The notes under the pieces: generated by a model
What the model was told of the DNA's origin: nothing
Database searches by the model: none
What the model saw: only the letters and a program-made list of their open reading frames with translations
Program-made: the position numbers and the translations under genes
Assembly (NCBI GenBank): GCA_027484445.1
Contig: JAIXSY010000057.1
Coordinates: 29,908-93,907, forward strand
Reading direction: 5' to 3'
DNA: 64,000 nucleotides
From: Verrucomicrobiaceae bacterium
GTDB taxonomy: Bacteria; Verrucomicrobiota; Verrucomicrobiia; Verrucomicrobiales; Verrucomicrobiaceae
In this document: positions 34,614 to 45,700 of the stretch, in pieces
Layout: every line of letters starts with the position of its first letter
Numbering within the stretch: the stretch's first letter is position 1

Positions 34614-37133
34614 TCACTTTTTCGACTCACTTCCCTTGGCCTGCAGCAGCGTGCGCGCCTTGTCAGCCGTGACTCCCATGACCGGCAGGTCGTAGCCCAG
34701 CGTGTCACCATTGGGGGTAAAGCCAGCGCCATCGGCATCGACATAGATCGGGTTGTTGTAGGCACATGGGCGCATCTTCGCGTAGTCGCTGGTGCCGTAG
34801 CCGATTTTTTGATCCCCATCTTCATCCATGGCGACGACGATGAGATGCGCATCGAATTGCAGCGGCACACGCAAGGTTTGGTCGAACTTCACGACCCCGT
34901 CGCTGAACATCTTGGGATGGCTACTGCGAGTGAAATTCAAGGAGGGTTCAGGGCGGCTATTCACCAGCACTTGGACACGGTCGATGTCCATCCAGTCGGT
35001 GCATTGGACGCGCACCTTGAGGTCGATGAAGCCGGTGGCCCGGTCATCATCACCAGCGATTTTGCCATTCTGCGTGGTGACCTCCAAAAACGGCCCTGTG
35101 GTTAGCACAAGATTGCCTTTTTTGACCTTGGGCGAGAGCTGCGCCCAATCGATCTGAGCAGGGTCATCCGTACTGCTCGGGATGTAACCGCGCCAGCAAC
35201 CAACGCCATTGCCATAAACACTGTGCGCATCCGCCACACCGACTGCGGTGATGCGCAGCCCCTGATTCAGCAGCTGACGCCAGACAAACTCACGGACGAG
35301 GCTGGCCTTGGCGGCCAAGGAACCTGCTGAGCGGCTGACGCGGTAGGGGGCCTCGGCCAAGATATCCGTGCCAGGTCCGTTTTGACTCTCGCTCGCGTCG
35401 ATCATCGCCCCCACACCGACAAAGCCACCATCGCGCACGCCATCGCCATCGCGATCCACGAACATGTTCGAGAGATCAGGGTGATTGAACTGGATGTAGC
35501 GGTCTGGACGCTCCCCCTGCCAGCGGCGCAAAGTCAGGGCCGTGATGCGTGGGTCATCATTCCAGACGGGCGCACCGCCATCCTGAAGCAAGGGATCAGG
35601 CTCAAAGGGAAAGGCATTGAAGTGCTGCCGACTGCCGGTCAACTCGACACCTTTCACGGTCTTCATGAAGGGGGCGAGCCCAAGCTGCTCGATCATGGGC
35701 TCCCAGTCATAGAAGCGATTGTGCTCGGTCGTGGGCGCAAACTCAATGTGTTCGGCAGCCAGGTTGATCAATCGTCCATCCGTGTCGCAAACATTATCAC
35801 CGCTAGGTGTGCTGTGGTTGTGAAAGTCACTGCTGATCCAACCACGCGTGTCCACTAAGCGCTTGAGCACTCCTTTCAACACATGCTCCTGGCCTGAAGC
35901 CAAGGTGATCTCCTGCGCCAGATGGCTGTATTCTGGTCCACGAACGACAATGACTCGGTATTTTCCGGGGGGCAGTGCTTGGGTGAACTGACCCTTTTCG
36001 CTATGATATTGATCCACGCAGCCACGCGCGCGCCACTTTGGACCGAGATTCAGCGGAGCTGCACCTGCATCGAGCGGCTGAAAATGTGCCTTGCAGGGAA
36101 TCGACTGGCCCGCTTCATCGCTGATGTCAAAACGGATGCGGCTAGCGGCAGCCAGCTTCAGATCCGGCAAAGTGGCCTCTTGGCTAGCTGACTTGATCAT
36201 CCGTTTGGCAGTCGGACGTCCGAGATCCGTCACCTCAGCTTCCAATGCGGTGTTGGGCTTTAGCCAAAGGGTGAATTTGCCCTGTGCGTCCGGGTAGGCA
36301 GGCAGACTGGCTTTGCCCTCAGGCACCAGCACCGTGGCGGTAGTGACCGCACGTCCTTGGTCATCGACCAAACGACCGTTAAGCAGTACAGAAGGCTCCC
36401 CCCGAGCCATTCGAACTGCAGCCACGGCCTCCGCAGGAGAGGTGCCGACAGCGAAGAAGCGGCGAATCTGTATCTCCTGCCCTGGTGAAAGCTCGAGGCT
36501 ATCTTTCTTCGAGGTCAAATCTTCGCTCTGGATTCCTCCAACCGCATAACCGCACTTGTGCGCAGGATTGATCGCATCAGCCCACTGAATGCCATCAAGT
36601 GTCGTGCCGGTATGATCGAAGCGAGTGAAGTCCGATTTGATCGAAGTCTTCAGCGCTTGGACGGTTTCGTTGCGCAGTGTACTCGTGATGAAAATGCCCT
36701 GGCTGCCATCTTGTGCCCGATACTCATGGCGCTCATAGATGCCTCCATTCTTGGCTGCCGTGATGACGGTCTCCACCGCTGCGGCATTGGCAGCCTGCGC
36801 TGGCAATGCACGAACGTAGGACACTTCGCCATGGCCGCAGGGGGCATAAATGACGAGCTGATCATTGGCTGCACCGCGCAGGGTCAGGTCATACAGGCAT
36901 CCTGGCGTCACACCATCAGCTCCGTAAAAGGTGCTCATGTTCGCTCGGCGCAGCGGCGCATTTTGTGAAATGACCGCCTCCACCTTGTCGCTGCGCAAGA
37001 CAAAATCACCCCGGATGCCGTCGGCCTCTTTGCCCCCTGGCAATTCTTTTTCTCGGCCTAGCGAGGCTTCAAAGACCTCAGCGGCGGGAAGCTGAATGGC
37101 AAAACAAAGACAAAGCAAGCGACTGAACTTCAT
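34614..37133 (-). CDS. CehA/McbA-type secreted PHP metallohydrolase
   Basis: This 839-residue protein has a signal peptide (MKFSRLLCLCFAIQLPAAEV). A large beta-rich N-terminal half follows, including a carboxypeptidase-regulatory-like segment near residue 255 (LLNGRLVDDQGRAVTTATVLV). The C-terminal half is a PHP-like hydrolase domain in which DFHNHSTPSGDNVCD (about residue 440) and PTTEHNRFYDW supply metal-binding His/Asp/Glu residues. FQFN-type and GVADAHSVYG segments follow. CehA/McbA enzymes hydrolyse carbamates and esters, but this family in PVC bacteria is broader and its natural substrates are unknown. It is about 140 bases upstream of the aminotransferase on the same strand. Export to the periplasm is expected. 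Confidence 0.8.
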   Translation of the reverse strand: MKFSRLLCLCFAIQLPAAEVFEASLGREKELPGGKEADGIRGDFVLRSDKVEAVISQNAPLRRANMSTFYGADGVTPGCLYDLTLRGAANDQLVIYAPCGHGEVSYVRALPAQAANAAAVETVITAAKNGGIYERHEYRAQDGSQGIFITSTLRNETVQALKTSIKSDFTRFDHTGTTLDGIQWADAINPAHKCGYAVGGIQSEDLTSKKDSLELSPGQEIQIRRFFAVGTSPAEAVAAVRMARGEPSVLLNGRLVDDQGRAVTTATVLVPEGKASLPAYPDAQGKFTLWLKPNTALEAEVTDLGRPTAKRMIKSASQEATLPDLKLAAASRIRFDISDEAGQSIPCKAHFQPLDAGAAPLNLGPKWRARGCVDQYHSEKGQFTQALPPGKYRVIVVRGPEYSHLAQEITLASGQEHVLKGVLKRLVDTRGWISSDFHNHSTPSGDNVCDTDGRLINLAAEHIEFAPTTEHNRFYDWEPMIEQLGLAPFMKTVKGVELTGSRQHFNAFPFEPDPLLQDGGAPVWNDDPRITALTLRRWQGERPDRYIQFNHPDLSNMFVDRDGDGVRDGGFVGVGAMIDASESQNGPGTDILAEAPYRVSRSAGSLAAKASLVREFVWRQLLNQGLRITAVGVADAHSVYGNGVGCWRGYIPSSTDDPAQIDWAQLSPKVKKGNLVLTTGPFLEVTTQNGKIAGDDDRATGFIDLKVRVQCTDWMDIDRVQVLVNSRPEPSLNFTRSSHPKMFSDGVVKFDQTLRVPLQFDAHLIVVAMDEDGDQKIGYGTSDYAKMRPCAYNNPIYVDADGAGFTPNGDTLGYDLPVMGVTADKARTLLQAKGSESKK

Positions 37134-37251
37134 GAATCGGGAGTGGGTTGGAGAGAATCTGATAACGCCCCCAAAGAGACGATTCTTCGAAATCGAACTC
37201 AGGTCTGCGTCTTTTCACCACTGGGCACTCGCGGGAGTCGGAGATCTGGCT

Positions 37252-37854
37252 TCACGGAGCTGCTGGAGTCGTGGCACCGAGACCTGCGGGGCTCGGGTTT
37301 AGCACCTGATCATCACCGGTGAATAGCTGACGATCTGGCCCTGCGGAGCGAATCTCCATTTGATTGCTAGAATTCGGGTGAAACCAATACGGGGTGCCCC
37401 AGCGATCCACCAACTGCCCAGCACGCACGGCAGCATGACCTCGGGGGAAGAATTGCCCCTTTTGCCCAGGATATTGCGTGCCCGTCAGAGCCGCGGTGAT
37501 GTCAGCATTGTCTCCCACTGGATTGCCACCCGTGGCACGACTGTAGATGCTGACAAAGTCACGGATGATTTCTAGATCACGCTCGGGGGGCGTGGACTCA
37601 GCGTGCAGCTCATCGGCCATGGATTGATGCATGGGATCCAGAGCATTCGCCGTAGCTCCACCTCGCGCCTGAGCATCGTTGGTCATCAAAGGCGCGATAG
37701 GCGGCTGGACAGGCTGACTTTCCCGCTTTTTGCGAATGGCTTCTTGGATCTCTGGAGAGGTCAGCGCGTGATCCATCCACACCACCAAAACCACGAGGAT
37801 GATGAGCAAAAACCCCAAAAGATAAGAGGCTGGGCGCTTCGCAGGCAGGAGCAT
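37252..37854 (-). CDS. Membrane-anchored protein with a pseudopilin-like C-terminus
   Basis: This 200-residue protein has a basic N-terminus and one hydrophobic helix (residues about 9-28, YLLGFLLIILVVLVVWMDHA). A polar linker follows, with a C-terminal domain containing DRWGTPYWFHPNSSNQMEIRS and GPDRQLFTGDDQVLNP. That last pattern (D-W-G-xPY, then G-D-R-x-TGDD) matches the calcium-loop end of GspG major pseudopilins. The protein lacks the pilin prepilin-peptidase motif (no GFTLIE), so the hydrophobic helix is probably an ordinary anchor. I chose ATG 37854 over a TTG at 37884. It lies upstream of the CehA-type gene and downstream of the DUF1501 gene on the same strand. Function is unknown. 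Confidence 0.65.
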   Translation of the reverse strand: MLLPAKRPASYLLGFLLIILVVLVVWMDHALTSPEIQEAIRKKRESQPVQPPIAPLMTNDAQARGGATANALDPMHQSMADELHAESTPPERDLEIIRDFVSIYSRATGGNPVGDNADITAALTGTQYPGQKGQFFPRGHAAVRAGQLVDRWGTPYWFHPNSSNQMEIRSAGPDRQLFTGDDQVLNPSPAGLGATTPAAP

Positions 37855-37970
37855 AGGACACAAAAGCTGGCGCTGGTGCGCCAAGGATCAAGCACGGAAG
37901 ATTCGAGCTACCCAAAGCATGGAGGTCTTGTCATGAAGACCTCATTCTCCAGGTGAGCCAGCGCATGATC

Positions 37971-39719
37971 TCAAGTGAAGTTGATGAAATCCATGTTCAA
38001 TGCCGACAGCGTGGCTGGACTGAGATCCGCTTGGAAACGCGTCAGGTTTGGCAGAACGGTCGAGATCTGCTCATCGGTGCAACCAAACCATTTCGCAATC
38101 GGGGCATAGAACTGGTCTGTCGCCACATTCGGAATCCATCGACCGCGGTTGCCTGTGCAGTCGATGCCACCATTGACCGTGAGATTGGGGAACTTGCCAA
38201 AGATGCGGCGTCCGCGCACTGCGCCACCAGCGACCCAGGCATGACCACCCCAACCGTGATCTGAACCACCCGTGGTATCACTCTTGTTGGGAGTGAAAGT
38301 TCGGTTAAAATCGGAAGCCGAAAACACCAGCACATTGTTCCACATTCCGACGGAAATCATCGCATCCTTGAAGGCGCGAAGAGCACGTGACATCTGGTTC
38401 ACCAGACCTTGATGGCCCTGCGCGCTGTTCCCCTGTGTCTGCGAGGTGTGCGTGTCCCATCCGCCCAATTGAACAAAGAAAATCTGGCGTGTGTTCGATA
38501 GCGCAGAGCGACCAGCGATCATGCGGGCGACCACTCGCATCTGACTAGCGATGTCAGGCAACTGTGGATTGAACAAGCCTGTCGGGAACCAGTTCGTGAA
38601 GTGCGAATCCAGTGTCGAACCACTCGCCGTCGCTGTCACTCCGAGCGCGTTGCCAACCAAGCCTTCAGTGACACGTGCGTTCGTGCCACTATCCAAATAC
38701 TCCGTATCAAAAAGAGCCGCGTGCTGCATCGCCATGATTTGCTCAATCGCACGCAGGCGCCATCCAGCTGAGGTATGGCGGTAATTCGTATTGATGAGTG
38801 GATCAGACCCAGAAGCCAAGGGGGTCAGCGGGCTGTACTTGCCCGAGGGGACATTGCTCGGGCTGCCATAGTGCGGCTGCATGGCTGTGCTGCGAAGGGC
38901 ATCCGCGTAAGCCGTGCCGAAGCCACTCAGTGGGCTGACAGATCCTGAAGAATTCATGAAGTAAGCTGGCTCGTTCGAGGCCACCTGAAAGCTATTCACG
39001 CCTGCGAGTGATACGGACAGAGAAAGGTCCCCTGGTCCATGAACACTGCCCAAGATGTCAGCGATTTTGCCACCCCAGCCTCGGGAGAAAGGCTGATCTG
39101 GCAGCGAAGACTGCCACTGCACCTGCTGGTCACTGTGGGAGAAAAGCTGGGGGGGTTTGGCTGCCGTGGGCAGGGTGTTGAAGTTCGCACGTGTGACGTT
39201 TTGCGTCCCGACCAGCGTTCCCACGTTCGATACAAACGCCAAATCGCCAGCCTCAAACATCTGGGCGATCGGGTAAGCCATAGGGTGGAGGGCAAACTTG
39301 CCACCCGTGTAACCAGCCGCACGCGAAGGTGGATTGTAGGCCTCCTGTGGATTTTGGGGGGTGATTCGAGAAGAAACCTGACCAGTCTGACCAAAATAAA
39401 CCTGAGAACCCGAAGGTGTGAAATCAAACGATGTATCTGGGATCGAAAGAATACCACGCCCCGTGTCATAATCTGTTCGAGCAGATGAAGTCTCTGACGG
39501 GATGAGTAGATTGTTGCCATCATTGCCTCCATTGAGGAAAAAGCAGACCAAAGCCTTGTAGTCCGAAGCTCCAGACGCAGCCGCAGACCCCACCAATCGC
39601 AGTTGTGCAATCGTATTGACCACACTCGTCAGCCCCAGACTGGCACAGGTAGAGCGGACCATGAAATCGCGGCGATTCGGTTTGCTGCGATCTTCTGTCT
39701 TGCGGAGGAAGATGTTCAT
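37971..39719 (-). CDS. DUF1501 secreted protein (partner of the DUF1800 protein)
   Basis: This 582-residue DUF1501 protein has a twin-arginine signal, NRRDFMVRSTCASLG, near residues 16-30, so Tat export is expected. Family segments are ALVCFFLNGGNDGNNLLIP, QIFFVQLGGWDTHTSQ, LVFSASDFNRTFTPN and SDHGWGGHAWVAGGAVRG. The fold is related to alkaline phosphatase and sulfatases, with conserved Asp and His residues for metal. It starts 79 bases downstream of the giant DUF1800 gene and probably shares its transcript; DUF1800-DUF1501 pairs are a recurring gene pair in Verrucomicrobia and relatives. The substrate is unknown. It is distinct in sequence from the DUF1501 protein at 12.3 kb. Confidence 0.9.
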   Translation of the reverse strand: MNIFLRKTEDRSKPNRRDFMVRSTCASLGLTSVVNTIAQLRLVGSAAASGASDYKALVCFFLNGGNDGNNLLIPSETSSARTDYDTGRGILSIPDTSFDFTPSGSQVYFGQTGQVSSRITPQNPQEAYNPPSRAAGYTGGKFALHPMAYPIAQMFEAGDLAFVSNVGTLVGTQNVTRANFNTLPTAAKPPQLFSHSDQQVQWQSSLPDQPFSRGWGGKIADILGSVHGPGDLSLSVSLAGVNSFQVASNEPAYFMNSSGSVSPLSGFGTAYADALRSTAMQPHYGSPSNVPSGKYSPLTPLASGSDPLINTNYRHTSAGWRLRAIEQIMAMQHAALFDTEYLDSGTNARVTEGLVGNALGVTATASGSTLDSHFTNWFPTGLFNPQLPDIASQMRVVARMIAGRSALSNTRQIFFVQLGGWDTHTSQTQGNSAQGHQGLVNQMSRALRAFKDAMISVGMWNNVLVFSASDFNRTFTPNKSDTTGGSDHGWGGHAWVAGGAVRGRRIFGKFPNLTVNGGIDCTGNRGRWIPNVATDQFYAPIAKWFGCTDEQISTVLPNLTRFQADLSPATLSALNMDFINFT

Positions 39720-39797
39720 CGGAGGTGTTGGGGTAGAGAGTTCAGATTACTAATTCAAAGGCATGGAGGCGCTTGTCAGTTCATTGAATCACAAGCA

Positions 39798-42700
39798 TCA
39801 GTGCTGCACGAAGCCAGGCATGACCGTGCTCATCAAGTAAGCAGCCCAGCGAGCTCGATCACGCACCTCGTTGGCAAAGGTTGTGTTAGGCGGATTCTTC
39901 GGATCAAAGACGACCTCAGGCTCGTAACGCGTTGTGCTGAGATTGTTATTTCCACCAGATTGCATGTAGATGCAGTCCATGATCACCTGACGCGGATTAG
40001 GCCCCGGCAAAGGCACAGGAGCGGCCATGTTAGGCTCAATCAAGACCGGATTCCTAGCCTTCAAACTGCCGCCACAGAACCAGATGTCGAGCTTGTCGAT
40101 CAGCGCCTTCGTCGCATTCCAGTGAGCGTTTTGGAGATCTACATCTGCTGGCTGAGGCGGAATGCCACCACTGCCATACACCGAGGTAAGGTGCGCGTAG
40201 AAGGTGTCGCGGTAGAGTTGAATGGTTTCTGCAAAATCCAGCACAACACGTTCACGATTCTGGTTCGATCCACCGAGATCGCTGGTGTAATAACCCACCT
40301 GCTTGGCATAGGGTGGCACGGGCAGAATTGTCAAAGGTGGCACCAGAGTGATGGTGACATTGCCTGCCCCTGTCGGAGCCTGGTTGAGTCGGATCGTAAA
40401 GGTATCGGTGTTGTTGCCTTCCGTTACGACGGTGGCTCCAGCTGTATGGGTGATGACCAGCTGCGGACCATCATTATCCGTCACATTGGCCGTGACTAGC
40501 GGCACACCTATGCCCTGATAGGCCATATCAGAGCTTGCAGCCGTGTGTGTGATGGTGGCCGTGTGTGCCCCTTCGACCACCGCGTCATTCACCGCTGTGA
40601 GCACCACGCTCTGAGGCAAATTCCAATTCGAAGTGGTGAAAGTCAGCACACCGCCTGCGGGCGAGACGACCTGAGCCTGGGCACCAGGAACTACGGTGAT
40701 ATTCACATTCGCAGTCGGTGCACGCGTCAGGCGGACCATGTAGTTATCCGTGCCGCCCACCTCACTCAGCAAGGTGCTTCCACCGCTGGGAATGACACGC
40801 ACCGCAGGATAATCATTGTCCGTGATGTAACATGGAATCGAAGCCACAGCGAGACCCGAGTAGCGACTGTCCGTGCTCGCAGCTGTCTGCGTGATGGTGC
40901 TAATGTGGGGAGTGGGATCTGACGCTAGGTCATCGACAGCGCGCACAAAGATGCGTTTCACCGTCCAATTGGTGGGGGTGAAGGTCAGCGTGAGAGCACC
41001 TGAGTAAATCGTCTGCGCCCCTGCGGGGGCGACTTCCGCCAATTCCGTTTGAGCATCCGCCTGCACGGTCACAGTAACTGTCGCAGTAGGAGCATGGCTC
41101 AGACCGATGTAGTAATCATCTGTCACACCACCCTCAGACAACACAGTCCGACCATCGCTTTCAGCGATGACGATCTGAGGTGTATCCAACGCCAGGATTT
41201 GGGTGCGAATCGTGGGAATGTTGGCACTGGCAGTGATGTTGTAGTTGGCATCCGAGCTAGAACTCGTGTGAACAATATCCACGGTTCGAGCGCGATCATT
41301 GGTGTTGTTGTTGACCCCAGAAACCGTGATGAACTTGGGCGTATTCCAGTCGCTTGGAGTAAAGGTTAAGCTTGTTGGGCTCAACGAAATGCCTTGAGCC
41401 GCAAAGGTCGATGTCGAAAGGTTAGGGGTCACTGTGACATTTGCTGTCGGCGCATTGCGCAAGACGACCTCATAGGTATCGAATGCTGAGTTATCTTCGT
41501 GCACACGAGTTTCCAAACCGGTATGGCGTGCAATGACCCTGAAGTCGTTATCTGTGATGAAGTTGGTCACCGTTTGGGTCGTTGGGAAGGCCAGAAGAGT
41601 CTGGGCCGATAGCGTTGCATTCGCATTTTGGCTCAAAGTGATCGTGGTTGAATTTGGGATGGCAGAGATGGTCGTGCCCGCCGGGATTCCTGAACCAGTG
41701 ATACCAAGCCCGGTGCGCAGCCCCACTGTGCTCGTGACCGTGACCGAACTCGAAGCATTCGTGGTCGCGCCACCATTGAGCACTAAACTGTATCCGACCG
41801 TCGATGCCGTCAGGGAAAGACCTGCTCCGTCAGCGGTGGCATTCGCACTCAGGGTGAACTGGATATGATTGTCCACACTGGATATGGTCGCGCCAGATGG
41901 AATTCCCGTTCCACTGATCGACATGCCTGCCAACAAGCCAGCAGTGGACGGACAGGAAACCAAACGACTTCCATTGGTCGTGCTAGCTCCTGAGATCGTG
42001 ACCGCATGAGTCCCGCTGTCGGTGGAAGCACTGGTGATCACGTGAGTGATGTTGGATGTATGGATGTTCGCCTGATTGAGCAACGTGTTGGTGTATCCTT
42101 CAACGTTGGCATCATCCACAACTGTGACCGTCACCGTCTGGGGTTGGTTCCAATTCGCAGGCGTAAAGGTCAAGCTTGCCGGAGAAATGGTCTGCCCTGC
42201 CGTCACGCTGGCACTGACTGGAGTCACCACGACGTTACCATTCGGCACACGAGACAGGCGCACCGTGTAGCTATCAGTGCTGACGTTGCCTTCCGTGGTT
42301 TGCGTGTCACCTGCGCTTTCTTCGATGACGACTCCTGCTGCGTCGTTATCGACAATGTTCACCGAACTGGTTGGATTGACGAAGGTCCATCGAGCATCTC
42401 CTGGAAGGAGCACACCGCCACCCGGAGTCGCGTTACACCGGAACTGAATGTTTGAAGAATGGTTATACTCCACACTAAAATCATCTACCGCAGATACCGC
42501 CACACTCTGCGGAACATTCCAGTTGGCTGATGTGAATACAAAGCTGGTCTTATCAAAGGTCAGTTGTGCATTCGAATCGATGCTGACGGTGACAGGAAAT
42601 TCAGGCCTCGCAGAAAGGTAGAACTGAACCGTGTCAGACTTCCCACCCTCTGCCACGAAGCTAGAACCACCTGTCTGAACAAAGACCAAACTTTCGTTCC

Positions 42701-45700
42701 GACGTGGATTATCCACGATCCAGTTCGGCACGGTCTGACTGGATGCACTCAGGTATTCGGAGGAAGAACCTGCTGCGATGGACAAAGTCACATCCACACG
42801 TTCACGAGCCTCTACCACCTGATCATTGAGGGCCGTCACCGTGATGGTTTGACGCGTGTCCCAGTTGGCGGGCGTGAAAGTCAAGCTTGCAGCAGAAACG
42901 GTAAGATCCGCCGGATTGGCTGAAGTGACATTCACGGTCACGTTGGCATTAGGTACCCGGTTCAGACAGACCAGGATGGTATCCGTATTGCCCTCCGTGA
43001 TGCGAGTGGAACCCCCAAACGGAAGCGTGATGTTCGTGCCAGAGTCTGTCTCACCAACGACCATGCCAGGCGCGTCATTGTCCCAGATAGGCACGGAGAC
43101 AGTATCCACGGGCGGATTGTTGTATCGAACGTCTGTGCTATTCAGAATAAACCGCAGTGAGGTTGAATGAGGATTGCCTTCGTTGATCAGGTCATCGACC
43201 GCTGTTACGGTCACAGTTTGATCCGAAGTGCCATTGGCGCTAGTGAAGGTTAGGCTGCTAGGGTTCACCGAGATCTGGCTATTGTCCGAAACAATGCTGA
43301 CGGTCACATTGGAACTCGGTGCTACAGGCAGACGAACATTAAAACGGTCACCCGAATAGATCCATCCAGCGGCAATGCTTGCGGGCAATGCCGGACCGCC
43401 TTCTGCGACAGCTGTGTAGCCATCCAGATGCGTGATGGTTAGAGGCAGATTGTCATTGTCCACTACCATGACCGAAACAGGTGTCGTGCGCAGACCATGA
43501 TAGGATCGATCATTGCTTTGCAGTGTGTGATAGATCAGGGTCGTCAGATCACCTTCGACCGTGTTATCGTTGAAACCTCTGACCGTCACCGTTTGCGGCG
43601 TATTCCAATTGGAAGGCGTAAAAGTCACACTGGAAACGCTGGTCATGATTTGACCTGTTGGCGGAACCGATGTGTTGAGAATCGGCGCGATGTTGACCGT
43701 GACATCCGAAGTTGGCCGAGAGGCAAGCGACAGCGAGTAGGTGTCGCTGCTGTTGCCTTCATTCACCTCGGTCGCACCGTCTGTCTCAGTCACCACGAGG
43801 CCGACCAGATCGTTATCAATGATCGAAACACTGATGGCTGAGTGGGTGAAGCTCCAGTAGCCATTGTAATTAGGATCGGCAGAATTGTCCGAAGTCGCCG
43901 AAGCCACAATGAATCCACCGCCATGGGGAGGAGGATCAATCGTCACCGTAGGCGCTGACGTAAAGCCAGAGCCTGCGCTTACCACCTGGAGGCCTGAGAT
44001 CGTGCCATCAGAGGCGACTAGCGCATAAGCACTTGCCCCAGAACCACCACCTCCACTCAAAGACACCCTTGGTTGCGAGGTGTAGCCCGCTCCACCTTGA
44101 CTCATCGTAAAGCCCGTGATGACTCCGCCGCTGATGGTAGCCGTGGCCGTCGCCTGCACCGGAATCACATTTTGCAACCAAGCAGAGCGCAGCCCCTGAC
44201 GATCCGAATCATCGACAGCCCTGACAGTCACAGTCTGGTCTATTCCAAAATTTGTTGGTGTAAAAACCAATGAAGGCGGATCACAAACGACCGTGTTCGA
44301 GCCAAAGGTCACCGTGACATTCGTGGTCGGTGCTGTGCGCAGACGGACCGTGTATGTATCGGTGACAGAGCCATCCTCCGAGACTCGGGTCTCACCTCCC
44401 GTGTGAGAGAGAAGGATGCGCGCATCACTCGCGCCAGTTCCATCGGTGATTGGGACACCTACGGTCTGCGTTTGTGCCGTTGTCAGGGTGTAACCTGTGC
44501 CAGAGGCTGAATGGGTAATGCGACCGATATGAAGCGGATTCGCAGGATAGCTGCCTTCTGCGGTATTATCTGGATTGGCTCTGACTGTCACCGTTTGGTC
44601 GGTGTTCCAGTTGGTGTTATTGAATGTCAGCGTTTGAGTGGTGTTCGTGCCAGATCCTCCAAAGTACAAGTTGTTGATGGAAGTCCCTGGGGTTGCAGGC
44701 GCACTCGCTGTCACGGTGACGGTTCCAGATGGAGCACTCGCCAGCCGCACGGTGTAAGTATCGGTTCCAGAAGCTTCTGAAACGGCCGTGCCACCCGAGG
44801 TTTCTGCAATCACAAGCCCGATGCCACCGTCATTGTCGGTCACATTCACAGGATGGGAAGCCGTCAATCCGTTGAAATTGGCCGCTGCGGGAGCTGAGGA
44901 GGTAAAGGTCAGGGTCTCATCCGCCGAGCCTGCATTTTCGACACTCGTGTCATTCACAGCTGTCACAGTGACAGCCTGATTGGTGCTCCAGTTGGCAGAC
45001 GTGAAACTAAGGCTGGTTGGATTGACACTAGCCTGCCCTGCATTGGCAGCTACATTGACCGTGATGGTCGCCCCGGCAGGCGGTGGCGCAGAAAGTCGCA
45101 CATTGACCTGATCCGTAGCTCCCCCCTCGCGAACCCAAGTCGAAAAACTTGTGGGAGTGATCAAAAGGGCCTCATTGGGTTTTTCATCATCGAGCACCGT
45201 CAAAGGCTCGGGTGGTTGCACGATGCCATCAAAGCCTGTGCCCGTACCGCTCACGTTGAATCGCAGCAGACCGTTGTTGAGGTTGGTGAGGATGCTGTTG
45301 TTCGCCGCCGTGACTGTCACGGTTTGAGGCGAACTCCAGTTGCTGCTGTTGAAGGTCAGCGAATTTGTAACCTGACCATTCACACTGAAGAAGGCAGCAG
45401 AGGTCGCGCTGTTGTTGCTCAAGACAAAATCACTGATGCTGGCATCGCTTCCAGGCTGGGTCGTCGAACCCACGGGATTCGACCAAGCATAGTTGTACAT
45501 GAAATTGATCTTGGCGACATCATTAGACTCCGTGGAAATCTGGAGTTCGGGGGCAAACAGTCCGTTCTCCGCCATCACACCAGGCTTTACGAAATCAGGC
45601 AAGAACCAATTGAATACACTTGGCGCGCGCTGTGGGGATTGCCCGATATTGCCGGTGAGATCGTTGAACCGAAAACGGAAAGGCCCCTGCGCCCATCCTG

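Noticed and set aside
34472..34870. N-terminal extension of the aminotransferase
   Set aside because: It overlaps the upstream CehA-type gene and encodes a low-complexity basic/serine-rich sequence unlike the enzyme family.
40316..45480. Possible CRISPR or DNA-level tandem repeat array
   Set aside because: The repetition is at protein level (Calx-beta modules of 110-150 residues) with diverged DNA; there are no short identical repeats with spacers.
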